NCBI RefSeq assembly: GCF_900182725.1
Contig: NZ_FXTO01000009.1
Location: 54,763-118,762 of the forward strand
Direction: 5' to 3'
Length of the DNA stretch: 64,000 nucleotides
From: Thalassovita litoralis
GTDB taxonomy: Bacteria > Pseudomonadota > Alphaproteobacteria > Rhodobacterales > Rhodobacteraceae
Below are positions 19,169-29,320 of this stretch, one piece after another. Position 1 is the stretch's first letter. Each line of letters starts with the position of its first letter. Below the pieces are notes generated by a model that saw nothing but the letters and a program-made list of their open reading frames with translations, searched no databases and was not told the DNA's origin. The position numbers and the translations under genes are program-made.

Positions 19169-21511
19169 ATGAGCGATGTGCTGGACGACCCCAACATGAA
19201 CCCAACCGAACTGGCCGAGCCGCTGCGCCGGGCCATCGGTGAACGTTATCTGACCTATGCGCTAAGCACGATCATGCACCGGGCCTTGCCCGATGCGCGT
19301 GACGGGCTGAAGCCGGTGCATCGGCGAATCCTGTATGCGATGCGCGAATTGCGACTCAGCTCTACCGGGGGGTTCCGTAAATCGGCTAAGATCAGCGGTG
19401 ACGTGATGGGCAACTATCACCCGCATGGTGATGCCGCGATTTATGATGCGATGGCCCGTCTGGCGCAGGATTTCAACGTCCGTTACCCGCTGGTGGACGG
19501 ACAGGGGAATTTCGGCAATATCGACGGCGATAACCCCGCCGCCAGCCGGTATACCGAGGCGCGGATGACCGCCGCCGCCGAGGCGCTGCTGGAAGGGCTG
19601 AACGAAAACGCCGTTGATTTCCGCGAAAATTACGATGGCACCCTGACTGAACCCGTGGTGCTGCCCGCCGCGTTTCCGAATCTGCTGGCGAATGGGGCGG
19701 CCGGGATTGCCGTGGGGATGGCGACGAACATCCCGCCGCACAATATCGAAGAACTGTGCAACGCCTGCCTGCATCTGATCAAGGCACCGGATGCGCGGGA
19801 CGATACGCTGCTGCAATATGTGCCGGGGCCGGATTTTCCAACCGGCGGCGTCATCGTTGAACCCAAGGAAAATATCGCACAGGCCTATCGTACCGGGCGC
19901 GGATCGTTCCGTCTGCGTGCGAAATGGGAGGTCGAGGATCTGGGCCGGGGGACATGGCAGGTTGTCGTGACCGAAATCCCCTATCAGGTGCAGAAATCCA
20001 AGCTGATCGAAAAAATCGCCGAGGTTATCCAGACCAAAAAGGTTCCGATTCTGGCCGATGTACGGGACGAATCCGCTGATGACATCCGGCTGATTCTGGA
20101 ACCCAAATCGAAAAACGTAGACCCGCAGGTGTTGATGGGAACGTTGTTCCGCAGCACCGATCTGGAGGTGCGTTTCAGCCTGAACATGAACGTCCTGATC
20201 GACGGCGTGACCCCCAAAGTGTGCAGCCTGAAAGAGGTTCTGCGCGCCTTTCTGGATCACCGCCGCGAGGTGCTGCTGCGCCGTTCGCGTCATCGGCTGG
20301 AAAAGATTGATCACCGTCTGGAGGTTCTGGAAGGGTTCATCATCGCCTTCCTTAATCTGGATCGCGTGATCGACATTATCCGCTATGACGACGATCCCAA
20401 AGCCGCCCTGATGGCCGAAGATTGGGGCGTATCGCACAAGCGGGCGACGTCGGAAAAGGATTACCTGTCGCCGCTGCCCGCCAAGGGCGATGGTGAACTG
20501 ACCGAGGTTCAGGCCGAAGCGATCCTGAACATGCGCCTGCGCAGCCTGCGGCGTCTGGAAGAAATCGAACTGACCCGCGAACGCGATGCCCTGATGGCGG
20601 AACGTGCCACGATTGAAGATTTGCTGGACGACGAAGGCCTGCAATGGGGGCGCATTTCCGACGAATTGCGGGAAACACGTAAACGGTTCGGGCGTGACTA
20701 TGAGGGCGGCGCACGTCGCACCCAGTTTGCCGAGGCGACCGAAGTCGAAGACGTCCCGCTGGAAGCCATGATCGAACGGGAACCGATTACGGTGGTCTGT
20801 TCGCAAATGGGCTGGATTCGCGCCATGACGGGCCATATCGACCTGACCCGCGAACTGAAGTTCAAGGATGGCGACGGTCCGCGCTTTATCTTCCACGCGG
20901 AAACCACCGATAAGCTGCTGGTCTTTGCTACGAACGGGCGGTTTTATACCTTGTCAGCGGCCAACCTGCCCGGCGGGCGTGGTATGGGCGAACCGCTGCG
21001 CCTGATGGTCGACCTGCCGAACGAGGCGGAAATTATTGACCTGTTCATCCACCAGACGGGGCGGAAATTGTTGGTCGCCTCCTCCGAAGGGAACGGGTTC
21101 ATGGTTGGCGAAGAGGATGTTCTGGCCCAGACCCGGACAGGCAAACAGGTGTTGAACGTCGGTGATGGGGTCAAGGCGCAACTGGTACGTCCGATCGCGG
21201 GCGATCATGTTGCCATCGTCAGCCAGAACGGCAAGCTCTTGGTGTTCCCGGTATCCGACTTGCCCGAAATGACACGGGGCAAGGGCGTGCGCCTTCAGAA
21301 ATACAATATGGCGCGCGGACGTCAGGGGACGCTGGAACTGGATGGCGGCCTGTCTGATGTCACAACCTTCAATTGGGATGATGGTCTGTGCTGGGAAATG
21401 GGCGGCGGCAAAACCCGCCACGAACCGGACCTGACAGAATGGCTGGGAAAACGGGCCGGGGTTGGGAAAAAACCGCCCTATGGGTTCCCGCGGTCCTTCA
21501 AGTTCAGTTAA
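19169..21511 (+). CDS. parC: DNA topoisomerase IV subunit A
   Basis: 780 residues. The breakage-reunion domain holds [35 protein letters not shown] and [10 protein letters not shown], with the catalytic Tyr in RYTE. The C-terminal beta-pinwheel is shorter than GyrA's and has no clear GyrA-box, which together with the [17 protein letters not shown] region points to ParC. ParC with ParE unlinks daughter chromosomes. Start ATG 19169 is the first in the frame giving [20 protein letters not shown]. The upstream 219 bases show no other gene. Confidence 0.97.
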   Translation: MSDVLDDPNMNPTELAEPLRRAIGERYLTYALSTIMHRALPDARDGLKPVHRRILYAMRELRLSSTGGFRKSAKISGDVMGNYHPHGDAAIYDAMARLAQDFNVRYPLVDGQGNFGNIDGDNPAASRYTEARMTAAAEALLEGLNENAVDFRENYDGTLTEPVVLPAAFPNLLANGAAGIAVGMATNIPPHNIEELCNACLHLIKAPDARDDTLLQYVPGPDFPTGGVIVEPKENIAQAYRTGRGSFRLRAKWEVEDLGRGTWQVVVTEIPYQVQKSKLIEKIAEVIQTKKVPILADVRDESADDIRLILEPKSKNVDPQVLMGTLFRSTDLEVRFSLNMNVLIDGVTPKVCSLKEVLRAFLDHRREVLLRRSRHRLEKIDHRLEVLEGFIIAFLNLDRVIDIIRYDDDPKAALMAEDWGVSHKRATSEKDYLSPLPAKGDGELTEVQAEAILNMRLRSLRRLEEIELTRERDALMAERATIEDLLDDEGLQWGRISDELRETRKRFGRDYEGGARRTQFAEATEVEDVPLEAMIEREPITVVCSQMGWIRAMTGHIDLTRELKFKDGDGPRFIFHAETTDKLLVFATNGRFYTLSAANLPGGRGMGEPLRLMVDLPNEAEIIDLFIHQTGRKLLVASSEGNGFMVGEEDVLAQTRTGKQVLNVGDGVKAQLVRPIAGDHVAIVSQNGKLLVFPVSDLPEMTRGKGVRLQKYNMARGRQGTLELDGGLSDVTTFNWDDGLCWEMGGGKTRHEPDLTEWLGKRAGVGKKPPYGFPRSFKFS

Positions 21512-21566
21512 GCCAGCGCAAGTGCGCGCCTTCTCCTTGCAGCTTGGGGCTTTGCCCCAAACCCCA

Positions 21567-21620
21567 GAGTGTTTCTGATCAGAAAGAAATCAATCCGCTT
21601 CTTTTTGATAAAAAATACTC
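21567..21620. repeat. Palindromic extragenic repeat, copy A (22-10-22)
   Basis: A 22-base left arm (starts GAGTGTTTCTGATC), 10-base loop ATCAATCCGC and 22-base right arm (ends AAAAATACTC) form an imperfect long hairpin. It sits between GC-rich blocks (GGGGCTTTGCCCC before; GGGGCAGCGCCCCC after) in the gap between parC and putR. It shares geometry and loop with the perfect copy at 47109-47162. It may also end both converging transcripts. Confidence 0.85.
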
Positions 21621-21680
21621 CGGGGTGAATGCGCCGCAGGCGCAGAGGGGCAGCGCCCCCTTTTCCTGATCGAAAGGGGA

Positions 21681-22151
21681 TTACAAGGCTTCGTCCTTGA
21701 CCGATTGCATCGACACATGGGTCGAGGTGGAGCCAACATAGGGTAGGGTGGAAATCACCTCTCCCAGGACGCGGCGATAGCTTTGAATGTCACTGGTCCG
21801 GACCTTCAGCAGGTAATCGAAGGAACCGGCGATCATGTGGCATTGTTCGATTTCCGGCACCGCCAGAACCGCCTTGTTGAACGCCCCCAGGGCTTTTTCG
21901 GTGGTGTCTGTCAGTTTCACTTCGGCAAAGGCGACGTGTTCCAGCCCCAGCTTTTCAGCGTTCAGAATGGCGCGGAAACCCTGAATATAACCATCATCCT
22001 GAAGCCGTTTCAGGCGCACCTGACAGGGGCTTTTGGACAGGCCCACCTTGCGCGCCAGTTCGGTCACGGGAATGCGCCCGTTTGCGGACAGAATGGTCAG
22101 AATTTTACGGTCGATACGGTCCAGATCGTCGCTTAGATCGGGGTGAGGCAT
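21681..22151 (-). CDS. putR: Lrp/AsnC-family regulator, probable PutR
   Basis: 156 residues. An N-terminal winged helix (LDRIDRKILTILSANGRIPVTELARKVGLS) with recognition region SKSPCQVRLKRLQDDGYIQGF is followed by an AsnC effector domain (VAFAEVKLTD, CHMIAGSFDYLLKVRT). It is transcribed away from putA across a 119-bp shared region, the arrangement of PutR, which activates putA in response to proline in alphaproteobacteria. Assignment to PutR rests on this neighbourhood. Confidence 0.9.
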   Translation of the reverse strand: MPHPDLSDDLDRIDRKILTILSANGRIPVTELARKVGLSKSPCQVRLKRLQDDGYIQGFRAILNAEKLGLEHVAFAEVKLTDTTEKALGAFNKAVLAVPEIEQCHMIAGSFDYLLKVRTSDIQSYRRVLGEVISTLPYVGSTSTHVSMQSVKDEAL

Positions 22152-22157
22152 GGATAT

Positions 22158-22194
22158 GGCCTGTCATTTGTTTAATTTTCAGGCCAAATGCCTG
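22158..22194. promoter_or_regulatory. Candidate PutR operator between putR and putA
   Basis: GGCCTG (22158-22163) and CAGGCC (22180-22185) flank an AT-rich core, and CAGGC/GCCTG (22180-22194) gives a second, overlapping dyad. An AT-rich dyad in the divergent gap fits an Lrp-type site. Confidence 0.4.
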
Positions 22195-22270
22195 TGAATT
22201 TCAATTCTACGGGAAAACTGCCCGAATTGCATCTGGTAATCTGCCGGTACTGTCCTTTTGAGAGCCACTG

Positions 22271-25200
22271 ATGACCGATATGACCCCCCTTCGTTTTGCC
22301 GAACTGGCCCCGCAGCGCACCGCGATCCGTCAGGTGCATCACATGGCTGAAACCACTGTTTTATCGGACCTGCGTGCGGCCCATGCGCCAGATGCCACCG
22401 TCCGGCAGTCTGCCGTCGCGGCGGGTGTGTCGCTGGTCAAACGTATTCGCAGCGCGAAAAATGCTGGTCTGATGGAGGTGTTCCTGTCCGAATATGGCCT
22501 GTCCACCAAAGAAGGCATCGCCCTGATGTGTCTGGCCGAGGCGCTGCTGCGGGTGCCGGATCGTGACACGATTGACGAATTGATCGAGGATAAAATCGCG
22601 CCGTCGGAATGGGGTGCGCATCTGGGGCGGTCGTCGTCGTCGTTGGTGAATGCCTCGACCTGGGCCTTGATGCTGACGGGCAAGGTGCTGAAAGAAGACG
22701 AAACGCCGGGATTGGCGGCCACCTTGCACGGCGCTGTCCGGCGCTTGGGCGAGCCTGTGATCCGCTCTGCCGTGGCGCGCGCGATGAAGGAACTGGGTGC
22801 GCAGTTTGTTCTGGGGCAGACGATTGACGAGGCGATCAAGCGCGGCAGCGCACGGGCGAAAGACGGATATACGTTTTCCTATGACATGCTGGGCGAAGCG
22901 GCGCTGACGGCCCGTGATGCCGCGAAATATCACGCGGCGTATCTGGATGCGATTCAGCGTCTGGCAGGGGAATGCCGCCATGATGACATTCGCCAGAACC
23001 CCGGCATCTCCATCAAACTGTCCGCGCTGCATCCCCGGTACGAGGTGGGGCAGGCGGATCGTGTCATGCGCGAACTGACCGCGTCGACGCTGGAACTGGC
23101 CCTGGCGGCGAAACAGGCAGGCATGGGGCTGAACATCGACGCGGAAGAGGCGGATCGGCTGGACCTGTCGCTGGACGTGATACAGGCAGTTCTGGCGGAT
23201 GATCGGCTGGCGGGCTGGGATGGGTTCGGCGTGGTGGTGCAGGCCTATGGCAAACGTGCGCCTTTCGTACTGGATTGGCTGCATGGGCTGGCGCAGAGCT
23301 TGGATCGCAAAATCATGGTGCGGCTGGTCAAGGGGGCCTATTGGGACACGGAGATCAAACGCGCTCAGGTCGAAGGGCTGGGCAGCTTTCCGGTTTACAC
23401 CCGTAAACAGGCGACCGATGTGGCCTATCTGTGCTGTGCGCAAAAGCTGTTGGGGATGACGGATCGGATTTATCCGCAATTTGCCACCCATAACGCGCAT
23501 ACAGTGGCCGCTATTCTGGAAATGGCGCGGGGGTTGACGGGGCAACCCTATGAGTTCCAGCGCCTGCATGGCATGGGCGAGCTGCTGCATGATCTGGTGA
23601 AGCAGGACAATCAGACCCGCTGCCGGATTTATGCGCCGGTGGGGGCGCATCGGGATTTGCTGGCCTATCTGGTGCGGCGGTTGCTGGAAAACGGGGCGAA
23701 TTCGTCCTTTGTGAATCAGATCGTGGACGAGGATGTCGCCCCGGAAACCGTGGTCGCCGATCCATTTGCGGCGCTGGACGGTTTGGCGGGCACGCCTGTG
23801 CGCGGTGTGGCTGCACCTGCGGATTTGTTCCGGCCCGAACGGGGCAATTCGCAAGGCTGGGATTTGCACGACAGCCGTGATCTGAGCAATATCGAGGATG
23901 CGCGCACCCCCTTCCGGACCCATCAATGGCAAGCTGCGCCGCTGACGGTCAGCCCCGCTGCGGATGGCCCGGTGCGGGCGGTTATGAACCCCGCGCTGCC
24001 GGGCGATACGGTGGGGCTGGTGGCCGAAGCGACAGCCACACATGCCGCGCAGGCGGTGGCCGATGCGCGGGCATGGGATGTGCCGGTTGCGGATCGTGCG
24101 GCGGCGCTGAACCGTGCCGCAGACCTGTACGAGGCGCATTTTGGCGAATTGTTCGCCCTGCTGGCCCGCGAGGCAGGCAAGACCCCGAAAGATGCGATTG
24201 CCGAACTACGAGAGGCGGTGGATTTCCTGCGCTATTACGCAGCACAGGCGGCCGGTCTGGATGCGCCCGCGCGTGGTGTGTTCACCTGCATTTCGCCGTG
24301 GAACTTTCCCTTGGCGATTTTCTCGGGGCAGATTGCGGCGGCGTTGGCGGCGGGGAATGGCGTGTTGGCAAAACCGGCGGAAACCACCAGCCTGATCGCC
24401 CATCGCGCCACGCAATTGTTGCATCAGGCCGGGGTGCCAGTGGCATCGCTGCAATTGCTGGCGGGGCCGGGGCGTGAACTGGGGGCGGTTCTGACGGGCG
24501 GGGCCAGCATCAATGGTGTGTGCTTTACCGGATCAACCGCCACGGCGCAGCGCATTCAACAGGTGATGGCGCAAGACACCGCCGCCGATGCCGCATTGAT
24601 TGCGGAAACCGGGGGGCTGAATGCGATGATCGTGGATTCCACCGCGCTGCCGGAACAGGCGGTGCGGGATATTATCGCCTCGGCCTTCCAGTCGGCGGGG
24701 CAGCGGTGTTCGGCCCTGCGCTGTCTGTATGTCCAAGAGGATATCGCCAACAGCCTGTTGGCCATGCTGTATGGCGCGATGGATGAACTGCGGATCGGTG
24801 ATCCGTGGGACCATGCCACCGATGTGGGGCCTGTGATTGATGCCCGTGCGCAGGCGGATTTTGCGGCTTATATCGCGGCTGCGCGGGAGCGGGGGGCGCT
24901 GTTGCACCATCTGGCCGCGCCCGAACAAGGGCATTTCATCGGCCCGGCAGTGATCCGTGTGAACGGGATTGCTGATCTGGAACGGGAAATCTTTGGCCCG
25001 GTGCTGCATGTCGCCACCTTCAAAGCGGCTGAAATTGACGCGGTTGTGGATGCGGTGAATGCCACGGGTTATGGGCTGACCTTTGGGCTGCACACCCGGA
25101 TTGACAGCCGGGTGGAACAGGTGTCCAGCCGCTTGTGCGTGGGCAACCTGTATGTGAACCGCAACCAGATCGGGGCCATTGTCGGCTCGCAACCCTTTGG

Positions 25201-25786
25201 TGGCGAAGGCATGTCTGGCACGGGTCCAAAAGCAGGCGGCCCGGCCTATTTGCCGCGTTTTGCCCAATGTGACCGGATCGCGCATTCCGCCTCAGGCGGG
25301 AAGGCGGTGAAGGTGGCGCAGGTGCAGGCCGAACTAGACCGTCTGGCCGTCTTGCCGCAAGAACGCTTGTCCGTCACCGATCTGCCGGGGCCGACGGGGG
25401 AATCCAACCGCCTGTCTGTTTATGGGCGTGGCACGGTTTTGTGCCTTGGGCCGACGGCCGAGGATGCAATCGAACAGGTGCGCATTGCGCGGGATAACGG
25501 GTGTCAGGCCTTGGCCGTTGCGCCCGGTGTTCCCCCGGCGCTGGGGCTGGATGGCACCCTGCCGCGCGGCGCATTGGAACATCTGGAGCATGTCGCGCTG
25601 CTGGCCTGCTGGGGGACGGATGCCGATGTGGCCCCGATCCGCCGCGCCTTGGCGGCGCGGGACGGGGCGCTGATCGGGCTAAGCTGCGGGTCCGATCTGG
25701 CGGCGCGTTGCCGGATGGAACGCCACATCTGCGTGGATACCACCGCCGCAGGTGGCAACGCGCAATTGCTGGCGGCAAGTGCCTGA
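22271..25786 (+). CDS. putA: PutA, proline dehydrogenase / glutamate-semialdehyde dehydrogenase
   Basis: 1171 residues. The proline dehydrogenase barrel covers about residues 80-490 (ISIKLSALHPRYE, RLVKGAYWDTEIKRAQ, FATHNAHTVAAI, EFQRLHGMGE). The aldehyde dehydrogenase part covers about 570-1000 with FTCISPWNFPLAIF, Glu779 in AETGG and catalytic Cys813 in GQRCSALR; a C-terminal ALDH-like tail follows. No N-terminal ribbon-helix-helix DNA-binding domain is visible, consistent with control by a separate regulator. It oxidises proline to glutamate at the membrane. ATG 22280 is an alternative start. Confidence 0.97.
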   Translation: MTDMTPLRFAELAPQRTAIRQVHHMAETTVLSDLRAAHAPDATVRQSAVAAGVSLVKRIRSAKNAGLMEVFLSEYGLSTKEGIALMCLAEALLRVPDRDTIDELIEDKIAPSEWGAHLGRSSSSLVNASTWALMLTGKVLKEDETPGLAATLHGAVRRLGEPVIRSAVARAMKELGAQFVLGQTIDEAIKRGSARAKDGYTFSYDMLGEAALTARDAAKYHAAYLDAIQRLAGECRHDDIRQNPGISIKLSALHPRYEVGQADRVMRELTASTLELALAAKQAGMGLNIDAEEADRLDLSLDVIQAVLADDRLAGWDGFGVVVQAYGKRAPFVLDWLHGLAQSLDRKIMVRLVKGAYWDTEIKRAQVEGLGSFPVYTRKQATDVAYLCCAQKLLGMTDRIYPQFATHNAHTVAAILEMARGLTGQPYEFQRLHGMGELLHDLVKQDNQTRCRIYAPVGAHRDLLAYLVRRLLENGANSSFVNQIVDEDVAPETVVADPFAALDGLAGTPVRGVAAPADLFRPERGNSQGWDLHDSRDLSNIEDARTPFRTHQWQAAPLTVSPAADGPVRAVMNPALPGDTVGLVAEATATHAAQAVADARAWDVPVADRAAALNRAADLYEAHFGELFALLAREAGKTPKDAIAELREAVDFLRYYAAQAAGLDAPARGVFTCISPWNFPLAIFSGQIAAALAAGNGVLAKPAETTSLIAHRATQLLHQAGVPVASLQLLAGPGRELGAVLTGGASINGVCFTGSTATAQRIQQVMAQDTAADAALIAETGGLNAMIVDSTALPEQAVRDIIASAFQSAGQRCSALRCLYVQEDIANSLLAMLYGAMDELRIGDPWDHATDVGPVIDARAQADFAAYIAAARERGALLHHLAAPEQGHFIGPAVIRVNGIADLEREIFGPVLHVATFKAAEIDAVVDAVNATGYGLTFGLHTRIDSRVEQVSSRLCVGNLYVNRNQIGAIVGSQPFGGEGMSGTGPKAGGPAYLPRFAQCDRIAHSASGGKAVKVAQVQAELDRLAVLPQERLSVTDLPGPTGESNRLSVYGRGTVLCLGPTAEDAIEQVRIARDNGCQALAVAPGVPPALGLDGTLPRGALEHLEHVALLACWGTDADVAPIRRALAARDGALIGLSCGSDLAARCRMERHICVDTTAAGGNAQLLAASA

Positions 25787-25803
25787 TTCGGCGTCATATT
25801 GGT

Positions 25804-25837
25804 CGTATAGGGCGGGGATCAGCCCCGGCCCTATACG
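25804..25837 (+). terminator. Terminator after putA
   Basis: CGTATAGGGC pairs with GCCCTATACG around an inner GGGG/CCCC stem, giving a long hairpin 17 bases after the putA stop, followed by TTTGAAG. The T-tract is short but the stem is strong. The rest of the gap to 25987 shows no gene. Confidence 0.8.
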
Positions 25838-25987
25838 TTTGAAGTAGTTCAGCCCCGGATTGCTACCCAATGGTGGGTATGCGAAAATTTGACCAGTCAG
25901 GAAAGGGTTGGCACCAGCGGATCACTGTACTAGCTTCCCCAGATGTCAGCGGCAAAAATCAACAAAGCCGCCTACTGGGAGGACATC

Positions 25988-26998
25988 ATGAAGAACCTTA
26001 TGACCAAGGCCGCCGTGGCGGCCCTTGCCTTTGGCTTTGCAACCGAAGCAATGGCAACAGAATGGAATGTTTCCGTTTGGGGTAAGCGCCGCGCCTTTAC
26101 CGAACATCTGGAAAAGATGGCCGAAATCGTGGCCGAAAAGACCAATGGCGAATTCACCATGAATGTCAGCTATGGCGGTCTGTCGAAGCCCAAGGAAAAT
26201 CTGGACGGTATTTCAATCGGCGCGTTTGAAATGGCGCAGTTTTGCGCGGGCTATCACCCGGACAAAAACCCGACCGTGACCGTTCTGGAACTGCCGTTTC
26301 TGGGCGTGAACACGCTGGCCGAAGAAGTGGCGGTTTCCAATGCCGTCTATGCGCATCCTGCCGCGCAAAAGGATCTGGCCCGCTGGAATGCAAAGCTGCT
26401 GATGCCGTCGCCCATGCCGCAGTACAACATTGTCGGCACTGGCGAACCGCGCGATACGCTGGAAAAAATGAACGGTATGCGCGTCCGCGCCACCGGCGGG
26501 ATCGGTCAGGCGTTCAAGTCGATCGGCGCGGTTCCCACCTCGGTTCCGGCAACCGAAGCCTATAACGCGATGGAAAGCGGCGTTGTGGATACTGTGGCCT
26601 TCGCCCAGCACGCGCATTTTGCCTATCGCACGATTGATCAGGCGAAATGGTGGACGGCGAACCTGAACCCCGGCACCGTGAACTGCCCGGTGGTGGTGAA
26701 TATCGACGCCTATGAAAGCCTGTCGGACGCCCACCGCGAGGCGCTGGACAGCACCGTTGATACCGTTGTGGCGTATTACCTGGAAAACTATGGCAAGACG
26801 CTGACCAAGTGGGATCAGGTTCTGGCCGAAAAGAACGTGACCAAGGTTATGCTGAGCGAAGAAGAAATCGCCAAGTTCAAAGCCACCGCAGCCGACCCGA
26901 TCCGCGAAGAATGGATCGCCAAAATGGATGCGCAAGGCATTCCGGGTCAGGATCTGTATGACACGGTGATGACGGCGCTGGCGGAAGCCCGCAAATAA
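25988..26998 (+). CDS. TRAP transporter solute-binding protein (DctP type)
   Basis: 336 residues from ATG 25988, behind GGGAGGAC. A Sec signal (MKNLMTKAAVAALAFGFATEAMA) precedes a DctP-fold periplasmic binding protein. KMNGMRVRATGGIGQAFKSIGAVPTSVPATEAYNAMESGVVDTV contains the conserved Arg that usually grips a substrate carboxylate and the typical region after it. Together with the DctQ and DctM genes it makes a sodium-driven uptake system. The ligand is likely an organic acid or similar but cannot be named. A hairpin separates it from dctQ. Confidence 0.93.
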   Translation: MKNLMTKAAVAALAFGFATEAMATEWNVSVWGKRRAFTEHLEKMAEIVAEKTNGEFTMNVSYGGLSKPKENLDGISIGAFEMAQFCAGYHPDKNPTVTVLELPFLGVNTLAEEVAVSNAVYAHPAAQKDLARWNAKLLMPSPMPQYNIVGTGEPRDTLEKMNGMRVRATGGIGQAFKSIGAVPTSVPATEAYNAMESGVVDTVAFAQHAHFAYRTIDQAKWWTANLNPGTVNCPVVVNIDAYESLSDAHREALDSTVDTVVAYYLENYGKTLTKWDQVLAEKNVTKVMLSEEEIAKFKATAADPIREEWIAKMDAQGIPGQDLYDTVMTALAEARK

Positions 26999-27017
26999 GC
27001 AAAGCTGCTGAAAATAC

Positions 27018-27045
27018 CCGCCCGAAGGTTTCGGCCTTCGGGCGG
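27018..27045 (+). terminator. Intra-operon hairpin between dctP and dctQ
   Basis: CCGCCCGAAGG, loop TTTCGG, CCTTCGGGCGG: a perfect 11-bp stem 19 bases after dctP, followed only later by CTTTTT. Such hairpins after binding-protein genes usually leave more binding-protein mRNA than permease mRNA. Confidence 0.7.
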
Positions 27046-27095
27046 TTCGGCCTTTTTGGCCCAATGAAGCAACAATTTACAGACAGGGGGATAGC

Positions 27096-27740
27096 ATGGC
27101 AGGCGGAGCGGCTGTGCTGGAAGATGGCTCGGGGTTGAGCCGTCTTGACCAGGGACTTCACAAGGTTGAACGTGTTTTGGCCCTGATCAGCGGTATCGCG
27201 GTGTTTTCACTGATGCTGCTGGCGGTGGTTTCTGTTGGGGGGCGCAATTTGTTCAATGCGCCCTTGCCCGGTTATGTGGACTGGATTGAACAGGCCATGC
27301 CATTGATCGCCTTTATGGGGGTTGCCTATACCCAGCGCGATGGCGGTCATATTCGCATGGATATTCTGGTGGGCCGCCTGAAAGGGCGTGTGCTGTGGGG
27401 GGCGGAATTCCTGACGGCGCTGGTGACGCTGATCCTGATGGCGCTGCTGGTTTGGGGAAGCTGGACCCATTTCCAGCGTAGTTTCGATTTCGGCGCCCCG
27501 ATGTGGAGCCGCGACAGTTCCATTGATATCGGCATTCCGCTGTGGCCCGCAAAACTGCTGGCACCTGTGGCGTTTTCGGTGCTGTGCCTGCGTATGGTGC
27601 TGCAAGTCTGGGGCTATGCCCGTGCCTTTGCGCTGAACCTGTCGGAACCTGTGGCGGTGCCGCTGGTGATGTCCGCTGCCGCGCAGGCCGCGGAAGAGGC
27701 GCAGCATGTCAGTGGTCTTGATGAAGAGGACGCGAACTGA
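27096..27740 (+). CDS. TRAP transporter small permease (DctQ type)
   Basis: 214 residues. Four membrane helices are visible (about 35-60, 72-92, 110-135 and 160-185). VGGRNLFNAPLPGYVDWIEQAMPLIAFMGVAYTQRDGGHIRMDIL is the DctQ-domain signature region. It joins DctM in the membrane part of the transporter. The C-terminus is an acidic, Ala-rich cytoplasmic tail. The stop overlaps the dctM start by one base. Confidence 0.93.
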   Translation: MAGGAAVLEDGSGLSRLDQGLHKVERVLALISGIAVFSLMLLAVVSVGGRNLFNAPLPGYVDWIEQAMPLIAFMGVAYTQRDGGHIRMDILVGRLKGRVLWGAEFLTALVTLILMALLVWGSWTHFQRSFDFGAPMWSRDSSIDIGIPLWPAKLLAPVAFSVLCLRMVLQVWGYARAFALNLSEPVAVPLVMSAAAQAAEEAQHVSGLDEEDAN

Positions 27741-29140
27741 TGGAAAGTATTGAAATCGGTCTGTGGGTTTCCGGGTTCCTGCTGCTGCTGGTGCTGCTGG
27801 GGATGCGCGTGGCCTTTGCTGCGGCGATGGCGGGTCTGGTTGGGCTGGTCTGGATTTTCTGGAACAAGTTTGGCTACGATCCGTCGCGGTTCCTGAAAGC
27901 GGTTACAATCGCGGTGAAAACGGCGGGGCAGGTGCCGCATTCCAAGGTTGCCAGTCAGGCGCTTAGCCTCATCCCGACCTTTATCCTGATCGGCTATCTG
28001 GCCTATTACGCGGGTCTGACCAAAGCCCTGTTCGAGGCGGCAAAACGCTGGGTCGGCTGGTTGCCGGGCGGTCTGGCGGTGTCCACTGTGTTCGCCACTG
28101 CGGGCTTTGCGGCAGTATCGGGCGCATCGGTGGCAACGGCGGCGGTTTTCGCCCGGATTGCGATCCCCGAAATGCTGAAGGTCGGGTACGATAAACGCTT
28201 TGCCGCTGGTGTGGTGGCGGCTGGTGGCACACTGGCGTCCTTGATCCCGCCCTCGGCCATTCTGGTGATTTACGCGATTATCGTGGAACAGGACGTGGGT
28301 AAGCTGCTGCTTGCAGGGTTCATTCCCGGTGCATTTTCGGCAGTGATCTATGGTGCCTTGATCGTCGGTCTGGCGTTGGTGTTGCCGAAATTCGGCCCGC
28401 CGGTGCGGGGCTTCACATGGAAGCAGCGGTTCGCGTCGATTCCCCCGGCGTTCCCGATCTTTTTCGTGGTGCTGATCATCGTGTTGTTCATCTACAACCC
28501 CTTTGGCGGTGACGCTTGGGGCACCCCGACCGAAGGCGGTGCATTAGGGGCGTTCGTGGTGTTCCTGATGGCGGTTTATCGTGGAATGCGCTGGTCGCAA
28601 TTCAAGGATGCGCTGCTGGAAACGGCGAAGCTGTCGGCGATGATTTTCACGATCATCTGGGGCGTGCTGATCTATGTTCGCTTTCTGGGGTTCGCCGATC
28701 TGCCGGGCGCGTTTTCGGATTGGATCACATCGCTGCATCAACCGCCGATGATGACATTGATCCTGATCCTGCTGGCCTATGCGGTGCTGGGCATGTTCAT
28801 GGATGCAATCGGGATGCTGCTGCTGACTTTGCCGGTGGTTTATCCTGCTATCATGGCCCTGAACGGGGGCGAGATGGTCAGCGCAGCCGACAGCGCCTTT
28901 GGCATGTCGGGGCCGATGTGTGCGATTTGGTTCGGCATTCTGGTGGTGAAAATGGCGGAATTCTGCCTGATCACGCCCCCCATCGGGTTGAACTGTTTCG
29001 TCGTGGCAGGCGTGCGCCCTGACCTGAGCGTTCAGGACGTGTTCCGCGGCGTGACACCGTTCTTTGTGGCGGATGCGGTCACGATCGGGTTGCTGATTGC
29101 CTTCCCGTGGATCGTGCTTTGGTTGCCATCGCTGGCCTGA
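27740..29140 (+). CDS. TRAP transporter large permease (DctM type)
   Basis: 466 residues with about twelve membrane helices. GGTLASLIPPSAILVIYAIIVEQDVGKLLLAGFIPG is the DctM signature; a second half-repeat appears at MAEFCLITPPIGLNCFVVAGV. This subunit carries the sodium-coupled transport path. It starts directly at the dctQ stop, so the two are coupled. A strong terminator follows 20 bases downstream. Confidence 0.95.
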   Translation: MESIEIGLWVSGFLLLLVLLGMRVAFAAAMAGLVGLVWIFWNKFGYDPSRFLKAVTIAVKTAGQVPHSKVASQALSLIPTFILIGYLAYYAGLTKALFEAAKRWVGWLPGGLAVSTVFATAGFAAVSGASVATAAVFARIAIPEMLKVGYDKRFAAGVVAAGGTLASLIPPSAILVIYAIIVEQDVGKLLLAGFIPGAFSAVIYGALIVGLALVLPKFGPPVRGFTWKQRFASIPPAFPIFFVVLIIVLFIYNPFGGDAWGTPTEGGALGAFVVFLMAVYRGMRWSQFKDALLETAKLSAMIFTIIWGVLIYVRFLGFADLPGAFSDWITSLHQPPMMTLILILLAYAVLGMFMDAIGMLLLTLPVVYPAIMALNGGEMVSAADSAFGMSGPMCAIWFGILVVKMAEFCLITPPIGLNCFVVAGVRPDLSVQDVFRGVTPFFVADAVTIGLLIAFPWIVLWLPSLA

Positions 29141-29160
29141 CCTGATCCCGATTTGATTGG

Positions 29161-29186
29161 AAAACGCCCCCGTTTCGGGGGCGTTT
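29161..29186 (+). terminator. Terminator of the TRAP operon
   Basis: AAAACGCCCCC, loop GTTT, CGGGGGCGTTTTTT: a perfect GC-rich stem with a T-tract. It is the clearest intrinsic terminator in the window. Confidence 0.95.
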
Positions 29187-29320
29187 TTTCGTTTTCAGGT
29201 CACACGGCCGTATTCTTGGAAGGATATACCGCAAGGGGCCGTTTCAGCGTTATTCCTGGGATGACAGGCCGGGAAAAATCCGTTAGTCACGGTTTGAATG
29301 CTAATCTAAGGAACGCGAAA

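Noticed and set aside
19262..24139. Long open frames opposite parC (19262-20896) and putA (22361-24139)
   Set aside because: Composition artefacts; sense proteins are full length with active-site motifs.
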